DNA of 6,206 bases, taken from an uncultured Mycoplasmatota bacterium (GTDB lineage Bacteria; Bacillota_I; Bacilli_A; RF39; UBA660). The position numbers and the translations under genes were made by a program. The stretch is taken from positions 1 to 6,206 of the forward strand of contig CAMMBO010000048.1 in the NCBI GenBank assembly GCA_946494435.1, read 5' to 3'. Shown here in pieces: positions 1 through 5,324 of the stretch; position 1 is the first letter of the stretch; each line of letters opens with the position of its first letter. The notes below the pieces were generated by a model. That model was not told the DNA's origin and did not search any database. It saw only the letters and a list, made by a program, of their open reading frames with translations.

Positions 1-233
1 TCTTGATCTTTTGTAACTTGGTCCTGTATATCTTGCCATAAATTTTCTCCTTTCCTTATATTTGCATTTTCTTGATTTTTCTTCTTTGTATCATTATCTT
101 TACTCTTCTTTTCTTCTTTGGACTCCACTATTTCACTATTATCTTGAAAAAAGATTTTATTAACTCCAAAGCCTATAACACAAAGCACTAATACAGAAAT
201 TACTACTAAAATAACTATTTTTTTCTTTTTCAT
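1..233 (-). CDS. membrane-anchored protein of unknown function, 5' part only
   Basis: An open frame runs from an ATG at 233 down to the window edge, giving about 77 residues without a stop. The protein starts MKKKK and then has a hydrophobic stretch (about residues 6-23, rich in I, V and L), followed by a strongly charged, low-complexity linker rich in K, E, D and N. This is the layout of a signal anchor or uncleaved signal peptide, with the rest of the protein outside the cell. The only cysteine in the stretch is preceded by LVL, which is a poor lipobox, so a lipoprotein is unlikely. An ATG six bases further upstream (239) sits directly on the AGAGGA ribosome binding site, so the ATG at 233 fits better. 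The gene has its own promoter at 258-286 although it follows parB in the same direction. The functional domain lies outside the window, and I do not recognise the family. Confidence 0.7.
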   Translation of the reverse strand, partial: MKKKKIVILVVISVLVLCVIGFGVNKIFFQDNSEIVESKEEKKSKDNDTKKKNQENANIRKGENLWQDIQDQVTKDQ

Positions 234-257
234 AAACATTCCTCTTCTCTTGCCTAC

Positions 258-286
258 ATAATAACATCAATATCTATATATGTCAC
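258..286 (-). promoter_or_regulatory. promoter for the membrane-anchored protein gene
   Basis: Read on the minus strand, a -35 box GTGACA (281-286) is followed after 17 bases by a -10 box TATTAT (258-263) that is extended by TGT. The predicted start of transcription is only about 18 bases before the ATG at 233. This suggests the downstream gene can be expressed independently of parAB. No clear terminator is visible in the rest of the 240-392 gap. Confidence 0.65.
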
Positions 287-392
287 TAGTACTATTTCAG
301 AAATGTTTAGTTTTATTTTTTTCAGTTAGTAATAGAGCTAGTATTTAAGGGTAGGTTATAGGAAGGGATTTTTTTAGATAACATACTCCCAC

Positions 393-1352
393 TTATCGAG
401 CCTGCTCATTTCTTTCTTTCATTTTTTTTTGATACTTATCATAAAATACAACAGCCTTTATAACGTAATCCTCCCTTTCTTTATCATTTTTTAAATTACT
501 TGGGAGTACAGTTTTTAGCTTATTCATACTTACTTTTAAAGTTGGAGTTTGATTAGGTTTCCCACCATCTAATAATTTTTTCATTTTTTCTATTGTAAAT
601 GTGTTAGACTCACTCATCTTTTTTAATTCTATAGCTTGATGTTGTGATGGTGTTATTTGATTAAATTCTATATAATCAAGCAAACTTTTCTGTTCTTCCT
701 TTTTTAAAAATGAAATCTCAACAGCAGGACTTAATGCAATAGATAATTCTTCTGAATCTTTAATAACAGAATTATCAACATACTTTAAAAGTTTAGGTAA
801 TAGATAAGTTAATCTAATATATCTTTGAACTTGTCTGCCACTTTCATTATTACCTTTCCCTATTATATCAGCTGTTATCGACTTCTCGACAAGTTGTCGA
901 GAAGTTATTTTACCTTGATGACTTAAAGCTTCCATTTTTAACTTATAAACAAAAGCTTTTTCACTAGGCAATAATTTTTCACGTTGCAAATTACTATCAA
1001 CCATAATTATTGTTGCTTCATCATCACTTAAATCACGAACAATACAGGGAATAGTATCTAAATCAGCTAATTCACTAGCTTTTTTTCTTCTATGACCAGA
1101 AATCATTTCATATTTACCATTTTCCTTTTTTCTTACAATGGCAGGTACTAATACTCCTTTTGATTTAATACTTTCTACCATTTCATCCATTTCTGCATTT
1201 TTTATAACTTGAAAAGGATGCTGTGGAAAATCATCAATATCAGCAATTTTTATATCTACAACTTTTTCTAAATTAGCATTATCTCGCTCTTCTTGAGTAG
1301 TAAATAAATCATCTATCGTAGGAAGGTGCATCTTGCTTTCTTGTTTTGCCAT
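393..1352 (-). CDS. parB: ParB/RepB/Spo0J-family partition protein (mobile-element type)
   Basis: ParB proteins bind a palindromic centromere (parS), load and slide on DNA as CTP-dependent clamps, and stimulate the ParA ATPase to separate DNA copies. The 319-residue product has the ParB N-terminal domain at about residues 30-125, including the CTP-binding motif GHRRKKA (86-92) and the following segment with LQREKLLPSEKA. A helix-turn-helix region follows (about 148-190, with QVQRYIRL), then a C-terminal part of about 120 residues, probably for dimerisation. The LPSEKAF segment and the PAVEISFL / TPSQHQAIELKK segments resemble ParB of Tn1549-like integrative elements rather than chromosomal Spo0J; this is from memory of the family. 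I chose the ATG at 1352 because the AGGAGG site lies 9 bases before it; the ATG at 1358 is only 3 bases from that site. The gene start overlaps the end of parA, so the two are probably translationally coupled. Its helix-turn-helix coding part contains a perfect inverted repeat at 881-905. Confidence 0.93.
   Translation of the reverse strand: MAKQESKMHLPTIDDLFTTQEERDNANLEKVVDIKIADIDDFPQHPFQVIKNAEMDEMVESIKSKGVLVPAIVRKKENGKYEMISGHRRKKASELADLDTIPCIVRDLSDDEATIIMVDSNLQREKLLPSEKAFVYKLKMEALSHQGKITSRQLVEKSITADIIGKGNNESGRQVQRYIRLTYLLPKLLKYVDNSVIKDSEELSIALSPAVEISFLKKEEQKSLLDYIEFNQITPSQHQAIELKKMSESNTFTIEKMKKLLDGGKPNQTPTLKVSMNKLKTVLPSNLKNDKEREDYVIKAVVFYDKYQKKMKERNEQAR
881..905. repeat. perfect 25-base inverted repeat inside parB, candidate parS
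   Basis: The plus strand reads ACTTCTCGACAA, a single G, and then the exact reverse complement of those 12 bases. It falls in residues 150-158 of ParB (TSRQLVEK), at the start of the helix-turn-helix. The codons used there (CGA, GTC, GAG, AAG, followed by TCG) are G/C-richer than is usual in this AT-rich window, which suggests the DNA itself is under selection. Bacillus subtilis is known to have a parS site inside its parB gene spo0J, so an intragenic centromere has precedent. The sequence differs from the chromosomal consensus TGTTTCACGTGAAACA. Binding by this ParB is inference; an RNA hairpin affecting parB expression is the alternative. Confidence 0.75.
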
Positions 1353-2130
1353 CTTCATCTACCTCCTTTGCAAATTGTAAGTAAGCATCTGCAACCTTAC
1401 TTCTTTTGTCATAAGAAAAAATACTTTGTCCCACTTTAGTCGATTCAGCAACTTTTACTGCTGATGGTATTTTTGTATTATATATTTTTATAATACTCCC
1501 ATAATTTTCTTGCAATGCTACTTTCGTTTCTTTTGATAGTTTTGTCCTATCATCAACTAATGTCAGTAATATTCCTCCAACATTTAAATTAGGATTTATC
1601 TGTCTTTTAACTTTTGATACTGTGCCAAGTAATTGTCCCATAGCTTTAGCAGCTAAATATTGAGTTTGCACTGGAATAATTACTTTATCGGAACAAGATA
1701 AAGCATTAAGTGTAATCATATCTAAACTAGGATTACAATCTATTAATATATAATCGTAATTTTTCCTAATATCTTTTAAACAATTCCTCATAGTATATTC
1801 TCTACTCATTGCACTTACTAATGATAAAGACACAGCAGATAAATCTAAATTTGATGGAAGTAAATCTATATTTTCTTTATGATGTAGAATTATACTTTCA
1901 GCATCTATATCATAATCATTAATTGAAGCTTCCATTAAATTAGCAATCGTAGGCAGGTTATCAGTATCATAATAACCCAAACAAACAGTAAGGTCACCTT
2001 GAGGATCTGCATCGACTAATAATACCTTCTTACCTAATTTAGACAATGCAACACCTAAATTAAATGTGGTAGTGGTCTTACCAACGCCTCCCTTTTGATT
2101 GGCGATTGAAATAACTTTACAATTAGACAT
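1309..2130 (-). CDS. parA: ParA/Soj-family partition ATPase
   Basis: ParA is a deviant-Walker ATPase that binds DNA non-specifically as an ATP dimer and, driven by its partner ParB, moves or positions plasmid or chromosome copies. The 273-residue protein has the deviant Walker A motif KGGVGKTT at residues 13-20, the Walker A' segment LLVDADPQGDLT (37-48), and Walker B YILIDCNPS with Asp131. The length fits a short Soj-type ParA without an N-terminal DNA-binding domain. The ATG at 2130 is preceded by an AAAGGAGGG ribosome binding site, four bases away. The stop is TGA at 1309-1311, inside parB, giving a 44-base overlap typical of coupled parAB pairs. The probable promoter (2160-2187) overlaps an inverted repeat, which suggests autoregulation. 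The pair most likely belongs to an integrated element or plasmid-like replicon, because of the ParB type and the adjacent tRNA junction. A chromosomal origin cannot be excluded. Confidence 0.95.
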   Translation of the reverse strand: MSNCKVISIANQKGGVGKTTTTFNLGVALSKLGKKVLLVDADPQGDLTVCLGYYDTDNLPTIANLMEASINDYDIDAESIILHHKENIDLLPSNLDLSAVSLSLVSAMSREYTMRNCLKDIRKNYDYILIDCNPSLDMITLNALSCSDKVIIPVQTQYLAAKAMGQLLGTVSKVKRQINPNLNVGGILLTLVDDRTKLSKETKVALQENYGSIIKIYNTKIPSAVKVAESTKVGQSIFSYDKRSKVADAYLQFAKEVDEDGKTRKQDAPSYDR

Positions 2131-2145
2131 TCTCCCTCCTTTCTA

Positions 2146-2175
2146 ATAGTCATCCTATCTTAATAAGATGACTAT
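2146..2175. promoter_or_regulatory. inverted repeat upstream of parA, candidate operator
   Basis: The arms ATAGTCATC (2146-2154) and GATGACTAT (2167-2175) are exact reverse complements separated by 12 bases. The spacer overlaps a smaller nested palindrome, ATCTTA-A-TAAGAT. A third related half-site, TATGACC, follows at 2177-2183. The repeat lies 16-45 bases upstream of the parA start and covers its likely -10 box. A site for ParA, ParB or another regulator controlling parAB fits this position. An mRNA hairpin is the alternative. Confidence 0.55.
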
Positions 2176-2187
2176 GTATGACCACAA
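2160..2187 (-). promoter_or_regulatory. probable parA promoter
   Basis: On the minus strand, TTGTGG (2182-2187) is followed after 16 bases by TATTAA (2160-2165). Both boxes are imperfect. The location, between the tRNA terminator and the parA ribosome binding site, and the overlap with the inverted repeat make it the best candidate for parAB transcription. Confidence 0.4.
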
Positions 2188-2216
2188 AAAAAGAACTGAT
2201 ATAATGATACAGTTCT
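2186..2216 (-). terminator. rho-independent terminator behind tRNA-Arg
   Basis: Read on the minus strand, AGAACTG and CAGTTCT form a 7-bp stem (2192-2198 with 2210-2216) around an 11-base loop, followed by a run of seven T. It lies between the 3' end of the tRNA gene and parA, so it would stop the tRNA transcript before the partition operon. Confidence 0.7.
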
Positions 2217-2251
2217 ATATGTTATTTATAATTTTTATTTAAAAAAATATA

Positions 2252-2330
2252 TGGTGTTCCCGAGTGGAATCGAACCACCGCAAAACCAGGCTTCGGGGAC
2301 CTGTGCTCTATCCAACTGAGCTACGGGAAC
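2252..2330 (-). tRNA. tRNA-Arg(CCG), complete but atypical
   Basis: The acceptor stem GTTCCCG (2324-2330) pairs with CGGGAAC, followed by discriminator A and an encoded CCA (2252-2254). The D arm is GCTC/GAGC with A20, an arginine identity base. The T arm is GGTGG/CCACT with loop TTCGATT. The anticodon stem is CAGGT/GCCTG and the loop is CCCCGAA, giving anticodon CCG, which reads the arginine codon CGG. Three points are unusual: position 33 is C instead of the nearly universal T, the variable loop has seven bases (GTTTTGC) instead of about five, and the anticodon stem closes with a T-G pair. It sits next to parAB, about 180 bases downstream of a broken tRNA-Arg(CCG), and may be a copy supplied by a mobile element. 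Function is probable but not certain. Confidence 0.9.
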
Positions 2331-2339
2331 ATCTATACC

Positions 2340-2348
2340 ATTTTAACA
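2340..2348 (-). promoter_or_regulatory. extended -10 element for the complete tRNA-Arg
   Basis: TGTTAAAAT read on the minus strand is a TGn-extended -10 box nine bases from the tRNA 5' end. No good -35 box is seen at the right distance (AATCAT at 17 bases), so this promoter looks much weaker than that of the neighbouring broken tRNA. Confidence 0.4.
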
Positions 2349-2413
2349 TAAAAATATAAAAAATGATTTTATTTTTTTAAAATTTGTTAGTATTTTTTAA
2401 GATAGATAAATTT

Positions 2414-2434
2414 ATTCGCGACAGATTCGCGACA
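2414..2434. repeat. tandem direct repeat ATTCGCGACA, candidate integrase arm sites
   Basis: ATTCGCGACA occurs at 2414-2423 and again at 2425-2434, separated by one G, so the period is 11 bases, about one helical turn. Each copy is followed by a different single base (G, then C). The GC-rich core CGCGAC stands out in an AT-rich stretch. Tyrosine integrases use short direct repeats as arm-binding sites close to their core site; here the possible core, the broken tRNA anticodon loop, is about 75 bases away. The repeat is seen; the role is inferred. Confidence 0.6.
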
Positions 2435-2509
2435 CTTATTATTTTATATTTCTATCTTTTCTTATAAAATAAAGGTTTAATTAATAATCGCTATACTTTA
2501 ACCAATTTC

Positions 2510-2548
2510 TTCGGAGGGAAACGCTCTATCCTACTGAGCTACGTGAAC
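2510..2548 (-). pseudogene. 5' half of a tRNA-Arg(CCG) gene, broken after the anticodon loop
   Basis: The minus strand carries GTTCACG, TA, GCTC, a D loop and GAGC, with only two differences from the complete tRNA-Arg in the first 26 bases, then a different 5' anticodon-stem strand (TTTCC) and the loop CTCCGAA with a normal T33 and anticodon CCG. A short GAAA after the loop can pair with part of the stem, but no variable loop, T arm or 3' acceptor strand follows. It cannot make a tRNA. A near-perfect promoter directly upstream (2557-2585) suggests it is the remnant of a once-active host gene, interrupted at the anticodon arm, a common crossover site for tyrosine integrases. Confidence 0.85.
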
Positions 2549-2556
2549 ATAACTAA

Positions 2557-2585
2557 ATTATAGCATTACTTCTCTTACTTTACAA
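2557..2585 (-). promoter_or_regulatory. strong promoter of the broken tRNA-Arg gene
   Basis: On the minus strand TTGTAA (2580-2585), 17 bases, then TATAAT (2557-2562) extended by TGC. Transcription would start just before the tRNA 5' end at 2548. The quality of the promoter implies the remnant was recently a functional gene, or that the promoter now drives a short RNA through the junction. Confidence 0.75.
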
Positions 2586-2610
2586 TGCGAACATGTAATC
2601 TAACTTTATA

Positions 2611-2639
2611 TTGATTTTTAAATATTAATATATTATAAT
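2611..2639 (+). promoter_or_regulatory. promoter of the 159-residue unknown gene
   Basis: TTGATT (2611-2616) is followed after 17 bases by a perfect TATAAT (2634-2639). The predicted transcript starts about 24 bases before the chosen ATG at 2670. It is divergent from, and close to, the tRNA remnant promoter. Confidence 0.7.
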
Positions 2640-2669
2640 ATGTAGCAAATGAAAAAAGGAGTTTTTATA

Positions 2670-3149
2670 ATGGAAAATGAAGATATAAGAATATGGGGAA
2701 TATATAATACATTTGGCAATCCAGAAGCACTAGAACAACTCGATGAAATTGATATTTGGAAAAAAATTGATAATTTAGGTGGTAGCATATTTTGGGCAAT
2801 ACATGATAGCGATAAACCTTGGACACAAAAAGTATCTAAACAAGATTTAATAGACGCACAATATAATTTAGAATACCTTGTTTATTTTACAAGAAAATTT
2901 GGAGTGGAGTTTACTAAAGAGCCTAGTGCAAACGAACATGTTGAAAGAAGTGAATCATATAATGCCTGGTATATATTCTGGCACAATCACTTTGAATCAA
3001 TGTCCCCTGAAGAATATAATCAATTTGTTGATGATAAGTTCAGTGGCAAAGATATTTCTAAATATATGCCATCTGGTAGTTGGAAAGATTCATTAAAATC
3101 AGAGGAGAAAAAATTAGTACATAAGTTACCAAGTGGTCATGAGAATTAA
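2670..3149 (+). CDS. soluble protein of unknown function
   Basis: I do not recognise this 159-residue protein. It is predicted to be cytosolic: there is no signal peptide or membrane segment, it is acidic, and it is rich in aromatic residues, with a Trp-rich middle part (AWYIFWHNHFES, about residues 99-110) and a charged, proline-containing tail. Segments such as GGSIFWAIHDSDKPW may be family signatures. The ATG at 2670 is chosen because AAAAGGAG lies 8 bases before it; an upstream in-frame ATG at 2649 has no ribosome binding site and would add seven residues overlapping that site. It is a single-gene unit: a consensus promoter precedes it and a strong hairpin terminator follows 40 bases after the stop. 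It borders the tRNA junction and could be chromosomal or cargo. Confidence 0.85.
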   Translation: MENEDIRIWGIYNTFGNPEALEQLDEIDIWKKIDNLGGSIFWAIHDSDKPWTQKVSKQDLIDAQYNLEYLVYFTRKFGVEFTKEPSANEHVERSESYNAWYIFWHNHFESMSPEEYNQFVDDKFSGKDISKYMPSGSWKDSLKSEEKKLVHKLPSGHEN

Positions 3150-3190
3150 ACAATTATAATAATATATAATGACTATTAAAGTAAAACTAT

Positions 3191-3230
3191 AAAACTACTT
3201 TCATTTTAAATTTTGAAAGTAGTTTTTATT
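3191..3230 (+). terminator. strong hairpin terminator, probably bidirectional
   Basis: AAAACTACTTTCA (3191-3203) and its exact reverse complement (3214-3226) form a 13-bp stem with a 10-base loop, ending in a T run on the plus strand. The A run on the left side also gives a T run on the minus strand. It insulates the unknown gene from the glmS unit. Confidence 0.85.
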
Positions 3231-3272
3231 ATCATTTTCTATTTATATTTTACAATTATTAACACATATAAT

Positions 3273-3302
3273 TTGACAAACTATTAAACTTAGACATAAA
3301 AT
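3273..3302 (+). promoter_or_regulatory. promoter of the glmS ribozyme-glmS transcript
   Basis: A perfect -35 box TTGACA (3273-3278) is followed after 18 bases by TAAAAT (3297-3302). Transcription would start about 35 bases before the ribozyme cleavage site, leaving a short 5' leader to be cut off. Confidence 0.65.
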
Positions 3303-3334
3303 ACTATTAAGGATAAGTTAGATGGAGGTAATAA

Positions 3335-3434
3335 TTTATCTTAGCGCCAGAACCAGGTTGGTTGACGAGGTTGGTAACTATCGAAAGTTCGGCGGATGTT
3401 ACCACGGCTACTAGTCGTAAGGTATATGACAAAA
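3335..3434 (+). ncRNA. glmS ribozyme: glmS glucosamine-6-phosphate-activated ribozyme
   Basis: This is a self-cleaving riboswitch in the 5' leader of glmS. Bound glucosamine-6-phosphate acts as cofactor; the cut RNA is degraded, so the end product lowers GlmS synthesis. The conserved strings are all present: AGCGCC at the cleavage site (cut between A3343 and G3344), TTGACGAGG, ATCGAA, TTCGGCGGATG, and GTAAGG with GAC after it. Visible pairings are P1 AACCA/TGGTT (3351-3355 with 3359-3363) with a loop of only three bases, P2 TGGTAAC/GTTACCA (3372-3378 with 3398-3404), and the pseudoknot CGCC (3345-3348) with GGCG (3391-3394). The ends are approximate. About 50 A-rich, unstructured bases separate it from the glmS start. 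Confidence 0.96.
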
Positions 3435-3485
3435 AGTAAAATCAAGATTACAACAAAACATATATCAAAGTAGTAAGGAGTTTAT

Positions 3486-5288
3486 ATGTGTGGAATTGTT
3501 GGGGCAATTTCTAAAAATAGAAATGTATTGCCTATTTTAATTACGGGATTAAAAAATCTTGAATATAGAGGTTACGACTCAGCAGGAGTTGCCTACCTTA
3601 AAAATAATAAAATAAATATTGTTAAAACTAGTGGAAAGATTATTAAACTAGAAAGCAAACTTAATAAAAATGATAAAAGTAATATGGGTATCGCTCATAC
3701 TAGATGGGCAACTCATGGGAAAGCGAATAGTATTAATGCTCATCCTCATAATGTTAAACATGTTACTATTGTTCATAATGGTATAATAGAAAACTATGAA
3801 GAGATTAAAGAGATGTTAGAAAAAGAAAACTACTCTTTTAAGTCTAGTACTGATACAGAAGTCGCTTGTGCTCTTTTAAATTATTATTATGAGAAATATA
3901 ATGATGTAGATAAGACTATTAAAGCTTTTATGGAAAAAGTAATTGGTAGTTATGCTATTCTTATGATTATTGATAATGACTTAGATAATCTTTATGTAAT
4001 GAAAAAAGAAAGTCCTTTAGTAATAGGAATTAGTGATAAGACTAATATTGTCGCTAGTGATATTAGAGCGATATTAAAATATACTAATAAATACTTTATA
4101 TTAGATGACTTTGAATATGCTAGAGTTAATGCTAATGAAGTTGTAATTAAGTCCGTTAAAGGAGATATTTTAAATAAAGAATTACATACTATCGATATAA
4201 AAGATAGTGATAATTCTAAAGGCCATTATAAACATTATATGTTAAAAGAGATAATGGAACAGAAAACAACTATTTTAAAGACAGTATTGCCTTTTATAAA
4301 AGAGGGACTAGATTCTTTAAAGACTTTACCAGATTTAACTAAGTATAAAGAAATCACCATTGTTGGTTGTGGTACTGCTTACCATGCCGGACTAGTTGCA
4401 AAATATCTTTTTGAAGAAGTTACTAATACAAGATGTAATGTTTATCTAGCAAGTGAGTTTAGATATCACAATAACTTTTTATCTAAAGATACTCTAACTA
4501 TCTTTATCTCCCAGTCAGGTGAAACTGCCGATACTATCGCTGCTTTAAAGCTTGTTAAAAGTAAGCACTACCCTACTCTTGGCATTATTAATGTAGAAGA
4601 TAGTACTATATCTTATTTAGTAGATACTTGTCTTTATACGAAAGCAGGAAGTGAAATAGCCGTGGCCTCTACTAAAGCTTATACAGCCCAAGTAGCACTT
4701 CTTTCTATTCTAGCCCTATCTCATGGACTAAGAAATAAAACTATTAGTAAAGAAAAAGTCTTAGAAGTAATAGATGAATTTAATAATATAGAGAAATTAA
4801 TCACTCCTCTATTAAATAATAAAGATACTTATCTATCTATTGCAAAAACAATCTATAAAGAAGAAGATATCTTCTATATAGGAAGAGGTCTTGACTATTA
4901 TCTTAGTATGGAAGGAGCCTTAAAACTTAAAGAAATATCTTACATTCACAGTGAAGCCTATGCTGCAGGAGAATTAAAGCATGGTACTATTTCTTTAATT
5001 AAGAAAAATACTCCTGTACTTGCTAGTGCCACTAACTCTTGTTTAAATCCTAAGACTATTAGTAATTTAAAAGAAGTCCTAGCAAGAGGTGCTGATATAT
5101 ATTTAATATGTGATGATAATTATAAGGACGATACTTTCACTATCGTAAAAATTCCTAAAGCAAGTGAATTTATTAAACCTATATTAGTTATTATTCCTTA
5201 TCAATTAATCGCTTATTATACTGCCACTTTAAAAGGAACTGATATAGACAAGCCTAAAAATTTAGCAAAGTCTGTTACTGTTGAGTAA
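3486..5288 (+). CDS. glmS: glutamine--fructose-6-phosphate aminotransferase (isomerizing)
   Basis: GlmS makes glucosamine-6-phosphate and glutamate from fructose-6-phosphate and glutamine, the first committed step toward UDP-N-acetylglucosamine for peptidoglycan; it is a cytosolic dimer. The 600-residue length matches the family. The protein starts MCGIVG, so after removal of Met the N-terminal Cys is the glutaminase nucleophile. The glutaminase domain (to about 215) shows YRGYDSAG (27-34), HTRWATHG (71-78) and HNGIIENY (97-104). Two SIS sugar-isomerase domains follow: the first with GCGTAYHAG around Cys295, SQSGET and STKAYTAQ; the second with EGALKLKEISY (Glu483) and ELKHG (His499). The C-terminal LAKSVTVE carries Lys595, the expected sugar-phosphate Schiff-base residue. 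The ATG at 3486 has AAGGAG five bases upstream. Expression is controlled by the ribozyme just before it. A kinase-like gene follows 36 bases downstream on the same strand. Confidence 0.98.
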   Translation: MCGIVGAISKNRNVLPILITGLKNLEYRGYDSAGVAYLKNNKINIVKTSGKIIKLESKLNKNDKSNMGIAHTRWATHGKANSINAHPHNVKHVTIVHNGIIENYEEIKEMLEKENYSFKSSTDTEVACALLNYYYEKYNDVDKTIKAFMEKVIGSYAILMIIDNDLDNLYVMKKESPLVIGISDKTNIVASDIRAILKYTNKYFILDDFEYARVNANEVVIKSVKGDILNKELHTIDIKDSDNSKGHYKHYMLKEIMEQKTTILKTVLPFIKEGLDSLKTLPDLTKYKEITIVGCGTAYHAGLVAKYLFEEVTNTRCNVYLASEFRYHNNFLSKDTLTIFISQSGETADTIAALKLVKSKHYPTLGIINVEDSTISYLVDTCLYTKAGSEIAVASTKAYTAQVALLSILALSHGLRNKTISKEKVLEVIDEFNNIEKLITPLLNNKDTYLSIAKTIYKEEDIFYIGRGLDYYLSMEGALKLKEISYIHSEAYAAGELKHGTISLIKKNTPVLASATNSCLNPKTISNLKEVLARGADIYLICDDNYKDDTFTIVKIPKASEFIKPILVIIPYQLIAYYTATLKGTDIDKPKNLAKSVTVE

Positions 5289-5292
5289 TTTA

Positions 5293-5301
5293 TGATACAA
5301 T
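5293..5301 (+). promoter_or_regulatory. possible extended -10 promoter between glmS and the kinase-like gene
   Basis: TGATACAAT is a TGn-extended -10 box 24 bases before the next ATG. No convincing -35 box is seen in the end of glmS. No terminator hairpin is visible in the 36-base gap, so read-through from glmS is equally possible. Confidence 0.3.
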
Positions 5302-5324
5302 AGATAACAGAAAGAGAGATTTAC

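Larger units (their letters stand above)
2331..2509. other. non-coding junction between complete and broken tRNA-Arg
   Basis: No open frame of note is present in this very AT-rich stretch. It holds the extended -10 of the complete tRNA, the tandem ATTCGCGACA repeats (2414-2434), and an 8-bp inverted repeat AAGATAGA / TCTATCTT (2399-2406 and 2451-2458) that brackets those repeats. The tRNA copies at both edges point to a recombination junction. It could be the end of a large element lying to the left or the relic of a small insertion. Confidence 0.5.

Noticed and set aside
1309..1311. TGA at the end of parA read as tryptophan (Mollicutes code)
   Set aside because: Reading through adds only about ten residues that do not resemble a ParA end, and every tryptophan in the window's proteins is encoded TGG.
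1353..1358. Upstream ATG as the parB start
   Set aside because: The AGGAGG site is only 3 bases away from it; the ATG at 1352 has the normal 9-base spacing. The difference is two residues.
2481..2505. Search for a T arm and 3' acceptor strand completing the broken tRNA
   Set aside because: The sequence after the anticodon loop has only weak GGTT/AACC pairing and no strand complementary to GTTCACG, so the copy is truncated rather than interrupted by a small intron.
2649..2669. Upstream ATG as the start of the unknown gene
   Set aside because: No ribosome binding site precedes it and the added codons overlap the AAAAGGAG site that serves the ATG at 2670.
2878..3096. 72-codon open frame on the plus strand in another frame of the unknown gene
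   Set aside because: It lies entirely inside the better supported 2670-3149 gene, has no ribosome binding site, and its product has no recognisable features; it is a shadow frame.
3321..3335. GGAGG-like site upstream of the ribozyme that could start a leader peptide
   Set aside because: No start codon follows at a useful distance, and the sequence runs straight into the ribozyme core.
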